A DNA stretch of 64,000 bases from NCBI GenBank assembly GCA_013414765.1, contig CP058708.1, forward strand, positions 4,087,553 through 4,151,552, given 5' to 3'. The translations under genes were made by a program, and so were the position numbers. This stretch comes from Candidatus Accumulibacter cognatus (GTDB taxonomy: Bacteria > Pseudomonadota > Gammaproteobacteria > Burkholderiales > Rhodocyclaceae). Shown here in pieces: positions 45,411 to 54,138 of the stretch; positions within the stretch are counted from its first letter, which is position 1, and each line of letters starts with the position of its first letter. Below the pieces are notes generated by a model. That model saw only the letters and a program-made list of their open reading frames with translations, was not told the DNA's origin and did not search any database.

Positions 45411-45425
45411 GGGCACGAATAATGC
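45411..45425 (+). promoter_or_regulatory. Sigma-54-type (-24/-12) promoter candidate of the PEP-CTERM gene
   Basis: The sequence GGGCACG-N4-ATGC matches TGGCACG-N4-TTGC with two differences and keeps the essential GG (45412-45413) and GC (45424-45425) exactly 10 bp apart. The expected start point is about 30 nt before the ATG at 45471. PEP-CTERM genes in exosortase bacteria are often under the PrsK/PrsR sigma-54 circuit, which supports the call. Confidence 0.6.
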
Positions 45426-45470
45426 TTCAAAATGATGTCTGTCTTGTAATCCCATATGGAAGGGTCGAAC

Positions 45471-46118
45471 ATGAAACGATCTCGTGCAAATTTGCTTTAC
45501 GCCATTTCGGCGGCCGGCCTGCTGGGCCTTTCGCTCCCGGCATCGGCCGACTTCAGCGGTTACTACGGTGTCCCCGGTAGCTGGACGCTCACCAATTCCT
45601 GCGCTTCTCCTAGCGAGTGTGGAACAGGCTCCTACACTTCGGGCGCTCCGGCCTCGGTCACGGTGATCGGCTCCGACGTGATTGGCGCTGGCGCGGGGGT
45701 TCCGTTCTCTTCACTGACCAGTTTCACCATTATTGCCGGGGGGGCTGGGTTGGTCCACTTCGACTGGAGTTACGAAACGCTCGACGTAGGCGATCCCTTA
45801 TCGACACCACCTGTACCCAGTGCGTTTTTTGATACCGCCGGTTATCTATTGAACGGCAGTACGGTCCAGGTGACCGATCTCTCTGGTGCAGCCAGCCAGA
45901 GCGGTTCTTTTGATTTCTCCGTTGCCGCGGGGGACGTGTTCGGCTTCTACGTCGAGACGATCGACAATCTTGGGGGGGCCGCGATGATCACGATCTCGAA
46001 CTTTCGGGCCCCGCTACCGCCTCCTCCTCCGCCGGGACTACCGGAACCCTATTCCATCGCCCTCCTCGCTTTAGGTTTGGTCGGTGTGGCGGCATCGCGC
46101 AAGCGAAGGACGGTCTGA
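45471..46118 (+). CDS. PEP-CTERM sorting-domain protein
   Basis: A signal peptide (MKRSRANLLYAISAAGLLGL...ASA), a Gly/Ser/Thr-rich beta-type body of ~160 residues, a proline run (PLPPPPPPGLPEP) and the C-terminal PEP-TM-basic signal (PEPYSIALLALGLVG, then SRKRR). Exosortase would cleave at the PEP motif and place it at the surface or in the exopolysaccharide matrix. AAGGG 8 nt upstream supports ATG 45471 over 45456. No exosortase gene is in the window. Confidence 0.9.
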   Translation: MKRSRANLLYAISAAGLLGLSLPASADFSGYYGVPGSWTLTNSCASPSECGTGSYTSGAPASVTVIGSDVIGAGAGVPFSSLTSFTIIAGGAGLVHFDWSYETLDVGDPLSTPPVPSAFFDTAGYLLNGSTVQVTDLSGAASQSGSFDFSVAAGDVFGFYVETIDNLGGAAMITISNFRAPLPPPPPPGLPEPYSIALLALGLVGVAASRKRRTV

Positions 46119-46416
46119 TTGATTGGTTTCAATCCTGGTATGAGCAAGAACACCTCGCCGCCCAGACCGTCCCGAACCGGTTGCGGCGGCGGCCGGGAAA
46201 TGCCGACCAACAAAGCGCATGGCGCTTGCTCTTTGCCGTTTCGGCCGCGAATCGCATTGTGCTGCAGCCACCCATGTCAGGGCCTGGCACTGGCCTGACC
46301 CGCTCTGGCCAAGTAAAATAGCCGCCATCTTTCTTGACAGCGACCAAACCTCGTCGGCTGAGCATTTTTCATTTGAGAAACCATCCCGTCCCATTTCATT
46401 CCTTAAGGTCATTGCG
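46119..46416. other. Gap between the two secreted-protein genes
   Basis: About 300 bp without a recognisable gene. A TTGACA-like hexamer occurs near 46333, but no -10 box sits at proper spacing. No clear terminator is seen. Confidence 0.4.
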
Positions 46417-46836
46417 ATGAAAACTTTGATTGTTGGAGTCACTCTCGGTGTTGCCTTAGCCGGCTTTTCACAAGGTGTGCTGGCGGGGTGTAGCACTGGA
46501 CGCGTCAATGAGCCAGCGCTCACCACCTTGTTGAGAGACAATACCGTATGTGTTCCGCCGGTTACCGTGGCCACCATGCAATGGCAGGAGCTTCATCAGT
46601 CCGGAGGCAAGCTGATCGACTACAAGCGAGGTCCCTCTGACAAAGTCGATCCTTCGGCAGAGGTGGGTAGCTGGACGGTGACAGGCTCGAACCGTGGAGC
46701 TTTCGTCACGCACGACTATGGCCACGGCCATGTCTACACCTACTCGGTCTTTAACAACGGCGATGGAACGCACAGCTTCTGCAGCGGTGGGGCCGAGATC
46801 AAGGCCAGGATCAAGCTGGGTGGCGGCCCCTGTTGA
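46417..46836 (+). CDS. Secreted cysteine-containing protein (possible lipoprotein)
   Basis: 139 residues. The N-terminus MKTLIVGVTLGVALAGFSQG is a signal peptide ending in VLAGC, which fits a lipobox; but the mature part has four Cys in all (GCSTG, TVCVPP, SFCSGG and the final GGPC), so two disulfides are equally possible. The body has WTVTGSNRGAFVTHDYGHG and ends in a short beta-rich domain. No known family is recognised. An upstream start at 46219 is in frame but would add a non-protein-like lead. Confidence 0.7.
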   Translation: MKTLIVGVTLGVALAGFSQGVLAGCSTGRVNEPALTTLLRDNTVCVPPVTVATMQWQELHQSGGKLIDYKRGPSDKVDPSAEVGSWTVTGSNRGAFVTHDYGHGHVYTYSVFNNGDGTHSFCSGGAEIKARIKLGGGPC

Positions 46837-47101
46837 GGGGTCACTGGCGGCACGGACCGCGTCCCGGGGAGGTCTGAATCTCAAGTCCTGACCAGACTGC
46901 CGATGGCCATGCCTCTATGATGTGAAAGTCGTGTCAGCGACTCATGAGTCTCGATTTGCCACTCGCAGGGCAAAAGCGGTGTTCTTCGGAGCACTGCTGC
47001 GTGCCGCCGCAGCCGGCCCGCACTGCAGCGCGGGTCGTGGGAGGAGTTGGGGGAGAGGGCAAAGGTCATCACTTTCATGATCGGGGGTGTCTGGATTAGT
47101 C
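46837..47101. other. Gap before the methyltransferase/carbamoyltransferase/TIR unit
   Basis: No gene. It includes the perfect 12-bp palindrome GACTCATGAGTC (46939-46950), preceded by a small hairpin-forming AGTCG...CGACT, and a purine-rich tract near 47040-47064. The palindrome could be an operator for the following operon. Confidence 0.4.
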
Positions 47102-48433
47102 ATGGACGTTAGCCACCACTTCCTGCCCGAAGTCAAAGCGCAGTACGAGGCGCAACCCTATCCGGCCCGCGATCCCGCCCACGAAGGCAGGCGCTTGCTG
47201 CAGACCTGGCTCGACGACCTGCCGATGGTCAACCACTACTGCTTTGCCGGCCGGCAAACGTTCCGCGATCATTTCCGGGTGTTGGTTGCCGGTGGCGGCA
47301 CCGGCGACGCGACCATTTTCCTGGCCGAACAACTCAAGGGTACTGATGCACGCATCGTGCATCTGGACATCAGCCAGGCTAGCCTGACGATTGCGCGGGA
47401 ACGCGCACTGGTACGCGGGCTGGACAATATCGAATGGATCGGGGATTCACTGCTCAACCTGCCCCGCCTGGCGCTGGAGCCTTTCGACTACATCAATTGC
47501 TGTGGCGTGTTGCATCACCTGGCCGATCCGAATGCCGGCCTGGAGGCGCTGCGCGCCGTTCTCAAGCCCGATGGCTCGATCGCCCTGATGCTGTATGCGA
47601 GGGCCGGTCGCACAGGCGTCTACCAGATGCAGGAACTGCTGCGCATGGTCAACGACGGTGAATCCGACCTGGAACGCAAGATCGCCAACACCCGGCAGAT
47701 CCTGGACAGCCTGCCGGCCAGCAACTGGTTCCGGCGTGCAGAAGACCTCTACCATGACCATCGGCAGGGCGATGCCGGTCTGGTCGACCTGCTGCTGCAT
47801 CCACAGGATCGCGCCTATTCCGTAGATGAACTGTTCGACTGGCTGGCGCGGGACGCCGATGGGAACGGCCACGGCCTGCACCTGCAATTCACCGACGTGC
47901 AACGCGGCCGCGCACCTTATCTGCCGCACATGGTGCTGGGCGTGAAACCGCCAGACATCCTGCGTGCGCTGCGCCAGTTGCCGCGCCGGCGGCAATATGC
48001 CATCGCCGAGTTGCTGGGTGGCAGCATCACGATGCACGTGCTCTACGCAACCTCCAGCCCGGCCAGCACCGCGCCGTATGGTCATGCCGAATACATCCCT
48101 TTCTTCTTTCATGAGCCGCTCGATGGCGAAACCGCCGCGCGGGTATTCGGCAGTGGCCGCGGCCAGCCGTTTCTGCTGCATCACCAGCATTCCGGCGTCG
48201 CGCTGACCGTCAATCCCGGCCGCTACGGGCCGCAGATCCTGCGCCTGATCGATGGCCGGCGCAGTTTCGGCGAGATCTTCGAACGCTTCCGCCGCGACTG
48301 GCACGGCAAGGCTCAGGCGCCGGACGACAGCGCCCTGTTCGCGGATTTCTCCGAGACCTACGACACGCTCAATACCATTGAACGCTTGCTGTTGCGGCAT
48401 CCGTCGGCCGATCCGGCATCTGCCGGCCGATAG
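47102..48433 (+). CDS. SAM methyltransferase with C-terminal PqqD-like domain
   Basis: A 443-residue protein. The N-terminal motif HHFLPEVKAQYEAQPYPARD precedes a class I methyltransferase core (motif I VLVAGGGTGDATIFLAEQL, HLDIS, then NCCGVLHHLADP). The C-terminal ~90 residues read LLHHQHSGVALTVNPG, then YGPQILRLIDGRRSFGEIFE, the pattern of PqqD/RRE-type winged helices that bind peptide precursors. The substrate is unknown; no obvious precursor peptide lies next to it apart from the secreted protein upstream. ATG 47102 is preferred; a GTG at 47087 is possible. Confidence 0.8.
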   Translation: MDVSHHFLPEVKAQYEAQPYPARDPAHEGRRLLQTWLDDLPMVNHYCFAGRQTFRDHFRVLVAGGGTGDATIFLAEQLKGTDARIVHLDISQASLTIARERALVRGLDNIEWIGDSLLNLPRLALEPFDYINCCGVLHHLADPNAGLEALRAVLKPDGSIALMLYARAGRTGVYQMQELLRMVNDGESDLERKIANTRQILDSLPASNWFRRAEDLYHDHRQGDAGLVDLLLHPQDRAYSVDELFDWLARDADGNGHGLHLQFTDVQRGRAPYLPHMVLGVKPPDILRALRQLPRRRQYAIAELLGGSITMHVLYATSSPASTAPYGHAEYIPFFFHEPLDGETAARVFGSGRGQPFLLHHQHSGVALTVNPGRYGPQILRLIDGRRSFGEIFERFRRDWHGKAQAPDDSALFADFSETYDTLNTIERLLLRHPSADPASAGR

Positions 48434-48477
48434 GGTGGAATCCGCCCCGATTTGCGCAGCGCATATCCGGGCTGCCT

Positions 48478-49251
48478 GTGACGAGTGTGAACATTGACAG
48501 TGTCCATCCGGCACGCAGATACTACCTTCCCACGGGTGACTTTCCATCCATGGATCCGCCGATGTTGGAAGACTACCGTTACTGGAAGGATCTGGACTAC
48601 ACCCCGGCGAGCCGCGATGTCGTGCCCGCTTCTTTGGCCGGGCGAGTCCATGCCGGGCAACGGGCGCTGGACGTTGGCTGTCATCACGGCGCGGCGAGCT
48701 TCTTCATGGCGTCGATCGGTTTGCGGGTGCTGGGTATCGATATCAATCCGCGGGCCGTCGAAGTGGCCCGGCGGCAAAGACCAATGAGCACAGCCGGGCG
48801 TTGGCCCGAGTTCGTCGTTGCCGACTTTCTGGCCGATCGCTTTGCCGAGCCGGCGAGCTTCGACGTCGTCGTCCTTAACCGCTTTCTCACCTGCCTGCCG
48901 GCGTTTCCGGATTGGCAAAGCGGCCTCGAACGGGCACAGGATCTCCTGGTCGATGGAGGAGTCATCTACGTCAATGATTTTCTCCTCATGCCGGCGTGTG
49001 ATCACAATCGCAGCCGGTACGTGCAGGGCCATGCGAGCGGAGGGCGCTGGGGCAACTTCGCGGTCTTCGATGAACAGGAGCAGGCCAGCTTTGTTGCTCA
49101 TCACCACAGCGCGCAGGAACTGCGACGGATCGCAGCACCCTATCGGCTGGCCTGTCTGCGGCGCTACTCGACGCGCTCACGGAACGGATACCCGAGCCGG
49201 ATGTTCGAACTGATCGGCGTGCTGGAAGCACGTCCGCTCCGGATCGGCTGA
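48478..49251 (+). CDS. SAM-dependent methyltransferase
   Basis: 257 residues starting at GTG 48478. Motif I is ALDVGCHHGAASFFMA, then LGIDINPRAVEVARR and VVLNRFLTCLPAFPDW. It lies 44 nt after the PqqD-like methyltransferase and 18 nt before the carbamoyltransferase, so it is probably co-transcribed. The N-terminal YYLPTGDFPSMDPPMLEDY looks like a substrate lid. The target is unknown. Confidence 0.88.
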   Translation: MTSVNIDSVHPARRYYLPTGDFPSMDPPMLEDYRYWKDLDYTPASRDVVPASLAGRVHAGQRALDVGCHHGAASFFMASIGLRVLGIDINPRAVEVARRQRPMSTAGRWPEFVVADFLADRFAEPASFDVVVLNRFLTCLPAFPDWQSGLERAQDLLVDGGVIYVNDFLLMPACDHNRSRYVQGHASGGRWGNFAVFDEQEQASFVAHHHSAQELRRIAAPYRLACLRRYSTRSRNGYPSRMFELIGVLEARPLRIG

Positions 49252-49269
49252 CCAGCGCTGACCAGGGGG

Positions 49270-50940
49270 ATGATCACCGCTAGCCGCACCATTCTTGGCC
49301 TCTATCATGGCTACAACGCCAATGCGTGCGTTCTCATCGACGGGCAGCCGGTCGTGGTCGTCGAGAAGGAACGGCACTCACGAGTCAGGCATGCCTATGG
49401 TTCGTCTCCCGAGTGCGTGCAGGACAGTCTGCACCGGGCCGGCCTGAGCATTGCTGACGTGGATTGCGTCGCTTTCTGCGGGGCATCCGACATCGATACC
49501 GACTATGGCTATGATGTCCCCGTGTCCGCCGATGCGCGGACACGGTTCCCCGCCACACTCGGGACACGACTGCTGTCGTCCGAATGTTTCCGGGAAACCT
49601 CGCTCCGCGTTCTCGACCGGGTGCTGCCCGCGGTGATCGTCGAACACCATGTCGCACACGGCGCCTGCGCGTTCTATACCTCGGGTTTCCAGGAGAGTCT
49701 GGTGCTGGCCTTCGACGGGCTCGGCGATTTCGGCCGCTCCTGTCTGATCATGCGCGGCGAACGCACGCAGCTCGACTGCCTTGAGTCGGTCCCTCTGCGC
49801 ATCGGGCTGGCGTTCAGGAAGGCGGGGACGCACCTGTATCGACTGCACGGCGGCAAGGGTTTCGATGCCGCCGGCAAGCTGATGGCACTCGCCGCTTTCG
49901 GCGAGCCGCGCTATCTGGCCGCCGCCCGCCTGTTCCTCGACCACGTCGATCGATCGACGGGTGGTCGCGATTGGCTCCTCCCCGAAATGGGCAACCTTCG
50001 CCCAGGTGCGTTGAGCGATCTCGACAGCCAGCGGGCGCGAGATTTCGCTGCCTCGCTGCAGGCAGTTGCCAGCGCGGCGACGCTCGCACTCCTTCGGCGC
50101 CACGTTCTTCCGGGCGATCATCTCTGTCTGACCGGAGGGTGCGCGTTGAATGTGATCATCAACCGGGATCTCCTGCGCGAGTTGCCGCTGGCCGCGCTGT
50201 ACGTTCCTCCCTGCCCGCACGATGGCGGTCTTGGGCTGGGCGCCGGGCTCTACTTGCGCAGCCACATCGAAGGCCGGCAGAGCAATATCGACGGGCTGGA
50301 CCCGTTTCTGGGCCTGACCGACCTTGATACAGTGCGTCGCAGTGAACTGCCGCTGCTGGCGAACGACGGCCTCCCCGCGATGACCATCGCTGACCTCGGG
50401 CGGGAATGTCAGGTCGAGGCAGCGGTGCGCTTGCTGGTGCAGGGTGAGGTCATTGGCTGGTGCCATGGTCGCCCGGAGCTGGGTCCGCGGGCACTCGGCA
50501 ACCGCAGCTTTCTGGCCGATCCCGCGCGCGACTGGATGTGTGCTCACCTCAACAAACGCATCAAGCACCGCGAGCCGTTCCGCCCTTATGGCCTGTCGCT
50601 GCGGGAAGAGAACGTGCCGCGCGTCCTTGACACGGCGGTACGCTCGCCCTACATGATGATCGCGGGAACCCTGCGCGAGCGCTGGCGCAGCGCGCTTCCC
50701 GCCGTCGTACATGTCGACGGGACGACCCGTTTGCATACGGTCTCGCGCCGCGCCAATCCCCTTTTCTGGGAGCTTCTGGCGGCATTCGAGGCGGCGAGCG
50801 GTGTGCCGGGCCTGCTCAACACCTCGTACAATCTGCCTGGCGAACCCATTGCGGAAACCGTGACCGATTGTCTGCGGGTATTCTGCGACACACCGATCAG
50901 GCACCTGTTTGTCGGCGGGCAGCAACTGAGCAAGTGCTGA
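49270..50940 (+). CDS. Carbamoyltransferase (NodU/CmcH family)
   Basis: The 556-residue two-domain enzyme: N-terminal Kae1-like domain (ILGLYHGYNANACVLIDG, His pair in VEHHVAHGACAFY, LAFDGLGD, LCLTGGCALNV) and C-terminal YrdC-like carbamoyl domain (GWCHGRPELGPRALGNRSFL, NTSYNLPGEPIAE). The family uses carbamoyl phosphate and ATP to carbamoylate hydroxyl groups of natural products or sugars. With two methyltransferases upstream it suggests tailoring of a small molecule or glycan. Its stop shares a base with the start of the TIR gene (TGATG). Confidence 0.93.
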   Translation: MITASRTILGLYHGYNANACVLIDGQPVVVVEKERHSRVRHAYGSSPECVQDSLHRAGLSIADVDCVAFCGASDIDTDYGYDVPVSADARTRFPATLGTRLLSSECFRETSLRVLDRVLPAVIVEHHVAHGACAFYTSGFQESLVLAFDGLGDFGRSCLIMRGERTQLDCLESVPLRIGLAFRKAGTHLYRLHGGKGFDAAGKLMALAAFGEPRYLAAARLFLDHVDRSTGGRDWLLPEMGNLRPGALSDLDSQRARDFAASLQAVASAATLALLRRHVLPGDHLCLTGGCALNVIINRDLLRELPLAALYVPPCPHDGGLGLGAGLYLRSHIEGRQSNIDGLDPFLGLTDLDTVRRSELPLLANDGLPAMTIADLGRECQVEAAVRLLVQGEVIGWCHGRPELGPRALGNRSFLADPARDWMCAHLNKRIKHREPFRPYGLSLREENVPRVLDTAVRSPYMMIAGTLRERWRSALPAVVHVDGTTRLHTVSRRANPLFWELLAAFEAASGVPGLLNTSYNLPGEPIAETVTDCLRVFCDTPIRHLFVGGQQLSKC

Positions 50941-53756
50941 TGGCCGGCGAAAACACCCTTTTCATCAGTTACGCCCACCGGGACGAAATCTGGAAAGACG
51001 AACTGCTGGTTCAACTGCGTGCCCTCGGCCGTGCCGTTCCGCTCGATATCTGGGATGACCGTCGCATCAGGCAGGGCGAAGACTGGTATCGCGAAATCAG
51101 GAATGCAGTGGCGCGCGCGCGCTTCGCCGTCTGCCTGATCACCGGGCACTTCCTCGGATCCTCATTCTGCATGGATGAAGAAATCCCCGAGTTGCTGCGC
51201 CGACGTCAGGAGGAGGGCCTGGATCTGTTGCCGATTCTGATCGAAGACTGTCCGTGGGAAGCGCATCTGTGGCTGAAGCCCTTGCAAATGCTGCCGCGCG
51301 ACGGCAAGACGGTCAAGGTGGACTTTCGGGACAACCACGAGACCGTATTCAGTGCCGTTGCGAAGCGGATATACGAGGCGCTTCAGGGGCCGGCAGTAAC
51401 GCCGGCGGGAGCGCCCGGCTTGCCGACCAGGCCGGCCGCCGCCGCGCCAAACGACACGCAGCGCCTGCCGCCGGCAACCTCGCACCTATTCGGCCGTCAC
51501 CATGAGCTGCAGATTCTCATGGACGCAGTGAACGACCCCGACGGTGGCATCGTCGTTCTCCACGGTTGGGGTGGTGTCGGCAAAACGGGTCTGGTGCGCG
51601 CCTGGGTTGACGCCCTTCCACAACATCCCGGAGCAAGTACCAGGCCGGTATTTGCGTGGTCCTTCGGCAACCAATCGGCTACCGACCGCGAGACCTCGGC
51701 GGACAGCTTTGCGATTGCCGCGTTGCGTTTCTTTGGCGATGGTTCACCGCTGCAGGGACTGCCCTGGGAAAAAGGCGAGCGCCTGGCGGGGCTCGTTGCC
51801 GGCCGGCGCGGAATCCTCCTCCTCGACGGCCTCGAACCCCTGCAATGCCGGGATGGGACGCTGCGTGATCCGATCATCCTGAGCCTGCTCCGCCAACTCT
51901 CTTGTCGGTGCGGCGGGCTGTGTGTCGTGACCAGTCGCCTGGCGCTGGCCGACTTTGCAGAAGAAGGTGACCGATCCGGGGTAAGGCACCAGAATGTGGA
52001 GGAGATTTCGCCCGCGGTCGGCCGTGCGCTGCTCCGCAGTCGGGGTGTCAAAGGCCACGACCAGGAGCTGGAAGCACTGGTCACGGCCTGCGGAGGCCAG
52101 GCACTGGCGGTCGAGTTGCTGGCTTCCTGTCCTGACGTCCGTGGCAAACCCGGCGCAGCTGCCAAGACGGGACCCATCGTCGGTGCCCGGAGCGAACACG
52201 CACGGCGTGTACTCGCATTGCTCGCACAACAGCTCGGGAACGGCGCCGAAGTCGGCCTGTTGCGCGTACTCGCCCTTTTCGACGGGCCTGTCGGCATGGA
52301 CGAACTCGATGCCGTGCTCGGGCCACCGGTGTTGCCCGGTGCGACCGACTTCCTGCAAGGTGCGCCGACAACGTTCCTGTTTCGGCAAATCCAGAAACTG
52401 CGCTCCCAACGGCTGATCAAGGTCAGTGATCACGACCCGCTCACGCTGGACATGCACCCCATCGTTCGTGAGTACTTCGCCGACGACTGGTCGCGTGCCG
52501 ATCGGCCGGCTGTTCTCGCCGGACACCGGCGCCTTTACGAATACCATCGTGCCCGCGTGCCGGCCGAACCGGCGAGTGCCGACCAGTTCGAACGGCTCTT
52601 CCTGGCTGTCGGCCAGGGACTTCAGGGCGGTCTGTACGAGGAGGCTTACGAATTGTACCGTCAGGCGGTCGCTCATCGGGGTGTCTCTCTCCTGCCCTCG
52701 GAGCATGGCCTGATCGGACTGGAGCTGTCGGCTCTGGCGGGTTTTTTCGCGAAGCGATGGTCAAGCCTGGTGTGTGAGCTGCCGTGCGCTGCCCGAGTGG
52801 ACATTCTCCGGCGTGTCGCGGAGTGCCTGCAGGCGATGGGACGCGTCGCCGAGGCCGAGGAACCGCTGTTGGAATGTCTGGCTTTCGAGCAGGACGGAGC
52901 CGACGAGGGCACTGCTGCGGAGACCGCTCACCGCCTGAGCACCGTTTACCTCGTCCTTGGCGATCTGCCACGGGCGAGGCACTACTCCAGGGTCAGCGTT
53001 GCCCATTTTGCAGGCCGGCATCCGGATCGACGTATGGTGTATTCCCTTTGCCGACACGGAGACATTCTCCAGCTCATGGGCGAGAGGAGCGAAGCCGAAG
53101 CGACTCTGGAACGCGCGGAGGCGCTCAACGCGCAGATCGATCCGGACCATCCGGCGCTGCACGGCGTCGAGTGTTTCTGGATGTGTGACCTCCTCATCAT
53201 GCAGGTTCAAGAGTCGCTCTTTGCGGCGGGTCATGACCGGCCGGACGTGGAGGGCTTGCTGGCGCGGCTGGATGAAGTCCGCCGGCGTGCCATGCTTGCC
53301 ATCGCCAGCGAACTGGAAGATGCCTTTCTTGTCGCTCTTCACCATATCTGCATCGGGCGCGCCGCGATGCTCCAGGCATTGCTCGGCAGGCGCCATCGTC
53401 TGGCGGATGCCGGCGAAGCGCTCGATCGCGGCGTCAACGCCCTGCGTCAGTCAGGGCAGCAACACTGGTTGCCGCGTGGGTTGCTGGCGCGCGCTGCGTT
53501 TCGCCGCGAGTCAGGGCGGCTCGCCGAGGCCGAAGCGGACATTCTGGAAGCGCGCAAAATTGCCGAGAAACGACGCATGACACCGATGCGGCTGCACATC
53601 GCCGATTGCCTGATCGAGCACGCTCGCGTTGCTCTTGCCAAGGGAGACCTGGGCGCCGCGGCTGAGCACTGTCGGGATGCGCGTCTCCTGGTGGACACGA
53701 TGCGCTATCACAGCCGGGACAGCGCCCTAAGCGCCGTCGAGGCGCAACTGTCCTGA
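50940..53756 (+). CDS. TIR-NB-ARC-TPR (STAND) protein
   Basis: A 938-residue protein. A TIR domain (residues ~5-145: LFISYAHRDE, then SSFCMDEEIPEL with the putative NADase Glu at ~80), a Pro/Ala linker, a STAND NTPase (GRHHELQILM, P-loop GWGGVGKT 209-216, Walker B ILLLDGLEP, GGQALAVELLA), and a TPR-like superhelix from ~residue 540 (AECLQAMGRVAEAEEPLLEC, GDLPRARHYSRV, GRLAEAEADILEARKIAEK). The architecture equals plant TIR-NLRs and bacterial TIR-STAND defence proteins: a trigger seen by the TPRs would oligomerise the NTPase and switch on NAD+ cleavage. It overlaps the carbamoyltransferase by one base, an unusual partner. It could instead be a regulator of that operon. Confidence 0.9.
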   Translation: MAGENTLFISYAHRDEIWKDELLVQLRALGRAVPLDIWDDRRIRQGEDWYREIRNAVARARFAVCLITGHFLGSSFCMDEEIPELLRRRQEEGLDLLPILIEDCPWEAHLWLKPLQMLPRDGKTVKVDFRDNHETVFSAVAKRIYEALQGPAVTPAGAPGLPTRPAAAAPNDTQRLPPATSHLFGRHHELQILMDAVNDPDGGIVVLHGWGGVGKTGLVRAWVDALPQHPGASTRPVFAWSFGNQSATDRETSADSFAIAALRFFGDGSPLQGLPWEKGERLAGLVAGRRGILLLDGLEPLQCRDGTLRDPIILSLLRQLSCRCGGLCVVTSRLALADFAEEGDRSGVRHQNVEEISPAVGRALLRSRGVKGHDQELEALVTACGGQALAVELLASCPDVRGKPGAAAKTGPIVGARSEHARRVLALLAQQLGNGAEVGLLRVLALFDGPVGMDELDAVLGPPVLPGATDFLQGAPTTFLFRQIQKLRSQRLIKVSDHDPLTLDMHPIVREYFADDWSRADRPAVLAGHRRLYEYHRARVPAEPASADQFERLFLAVGQGLQGGLYEEAYELYRQAVAHRGVSLLPSEHGLIGLELSALAGFFAKRWSSLVCELPCAARVDILRRVAECLQAMGRVAEAEEPLLECLAFEQDGADEGTAAETAHRLSTVYLVLGDLPRARHYSRVSVAHFAGRHPDRRMVYSLCRHGDILQLMGERSEAEATLERAEALNAQIDPDHPALHGVECFWMCDLLIMQVQESLFAAGHDRPDVEGLLARLDEVRRRAMLAIASELEDAFLVALHHICIGRAAMLQALLGRRHRLADAGEALDRGVNALRQSGQQHWLPRGLLARAAFRRESGRLAEAEADILEARKIAEKRRMTPMRLHIADCLIEHARVALAKGDLGAAAEHCRDARLLVDTMRYHSRDSALSAVEAQLS

Positions 53757-53769
53757 GCCTGTCGTTGCT

Positions 53770-54069
53770 TCAACGGTCATGGCCGACAGGTTCCCGGCGT
53801 TTTGGCCGCGCCAGGTCTTCGCGCTCACTGGCGACTTTTCTGAGCGCCTCCTTGACTGCTTCCGGCATCATCGCGTAGGTCATCAGACTGGAGCCGATGC
53901 ACACCAGCCAGAAGAGCAGAAAACCGGTCGAGTAGGTCGCGATCGACGACCATTGCACCAGTTCTCCGAACAGGTATAACTGCCCTGGATCGATCATCGT
54001 GAAGAAGATTACCTCGGCGATTCCCGCGGCGATGAACGCAGGCCACATTACCCATATCACGTGTTTCAT
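53770..54069 (-). CDS. Small two-helix membrane protein
   Basis: 99 residues with two hydrophobic helices (VIWVMWPAFIAAGIAEVIFF and YSTGFLLFWLVCIGSSLM) and a charged cytoplasmic tail rich in Lys/Arg/Glu. ATG 54069 is backed by GGAG 8 nt upstream. Resembles small uncharacterised inner-membrane proteins; function unknown. Confidence 0.75.
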   Translation of the reverse strand: MKHVIWVMWPAFIAAGIAEVIFFTMIDPGQLYLFGELVQWSSIATYSTGFLLFWLVCIGSSLMTYAMMPEAVKEALRKVASEREDLARPKRREPVGHDR

Positions 54070-54138
54070 GCTGTTATCTCCATCAGCGCGCTTGCAGGCA
54101 AGCGCCAATCGATTTCTTGAAGCGGCAAGGGCTTGGCG

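Noticed and set aside
49378-50925. A 515-codon minus-strand open frame
   Set aside because: Antisense to the carbamoyltransferase, which has clear catalytic blocks.
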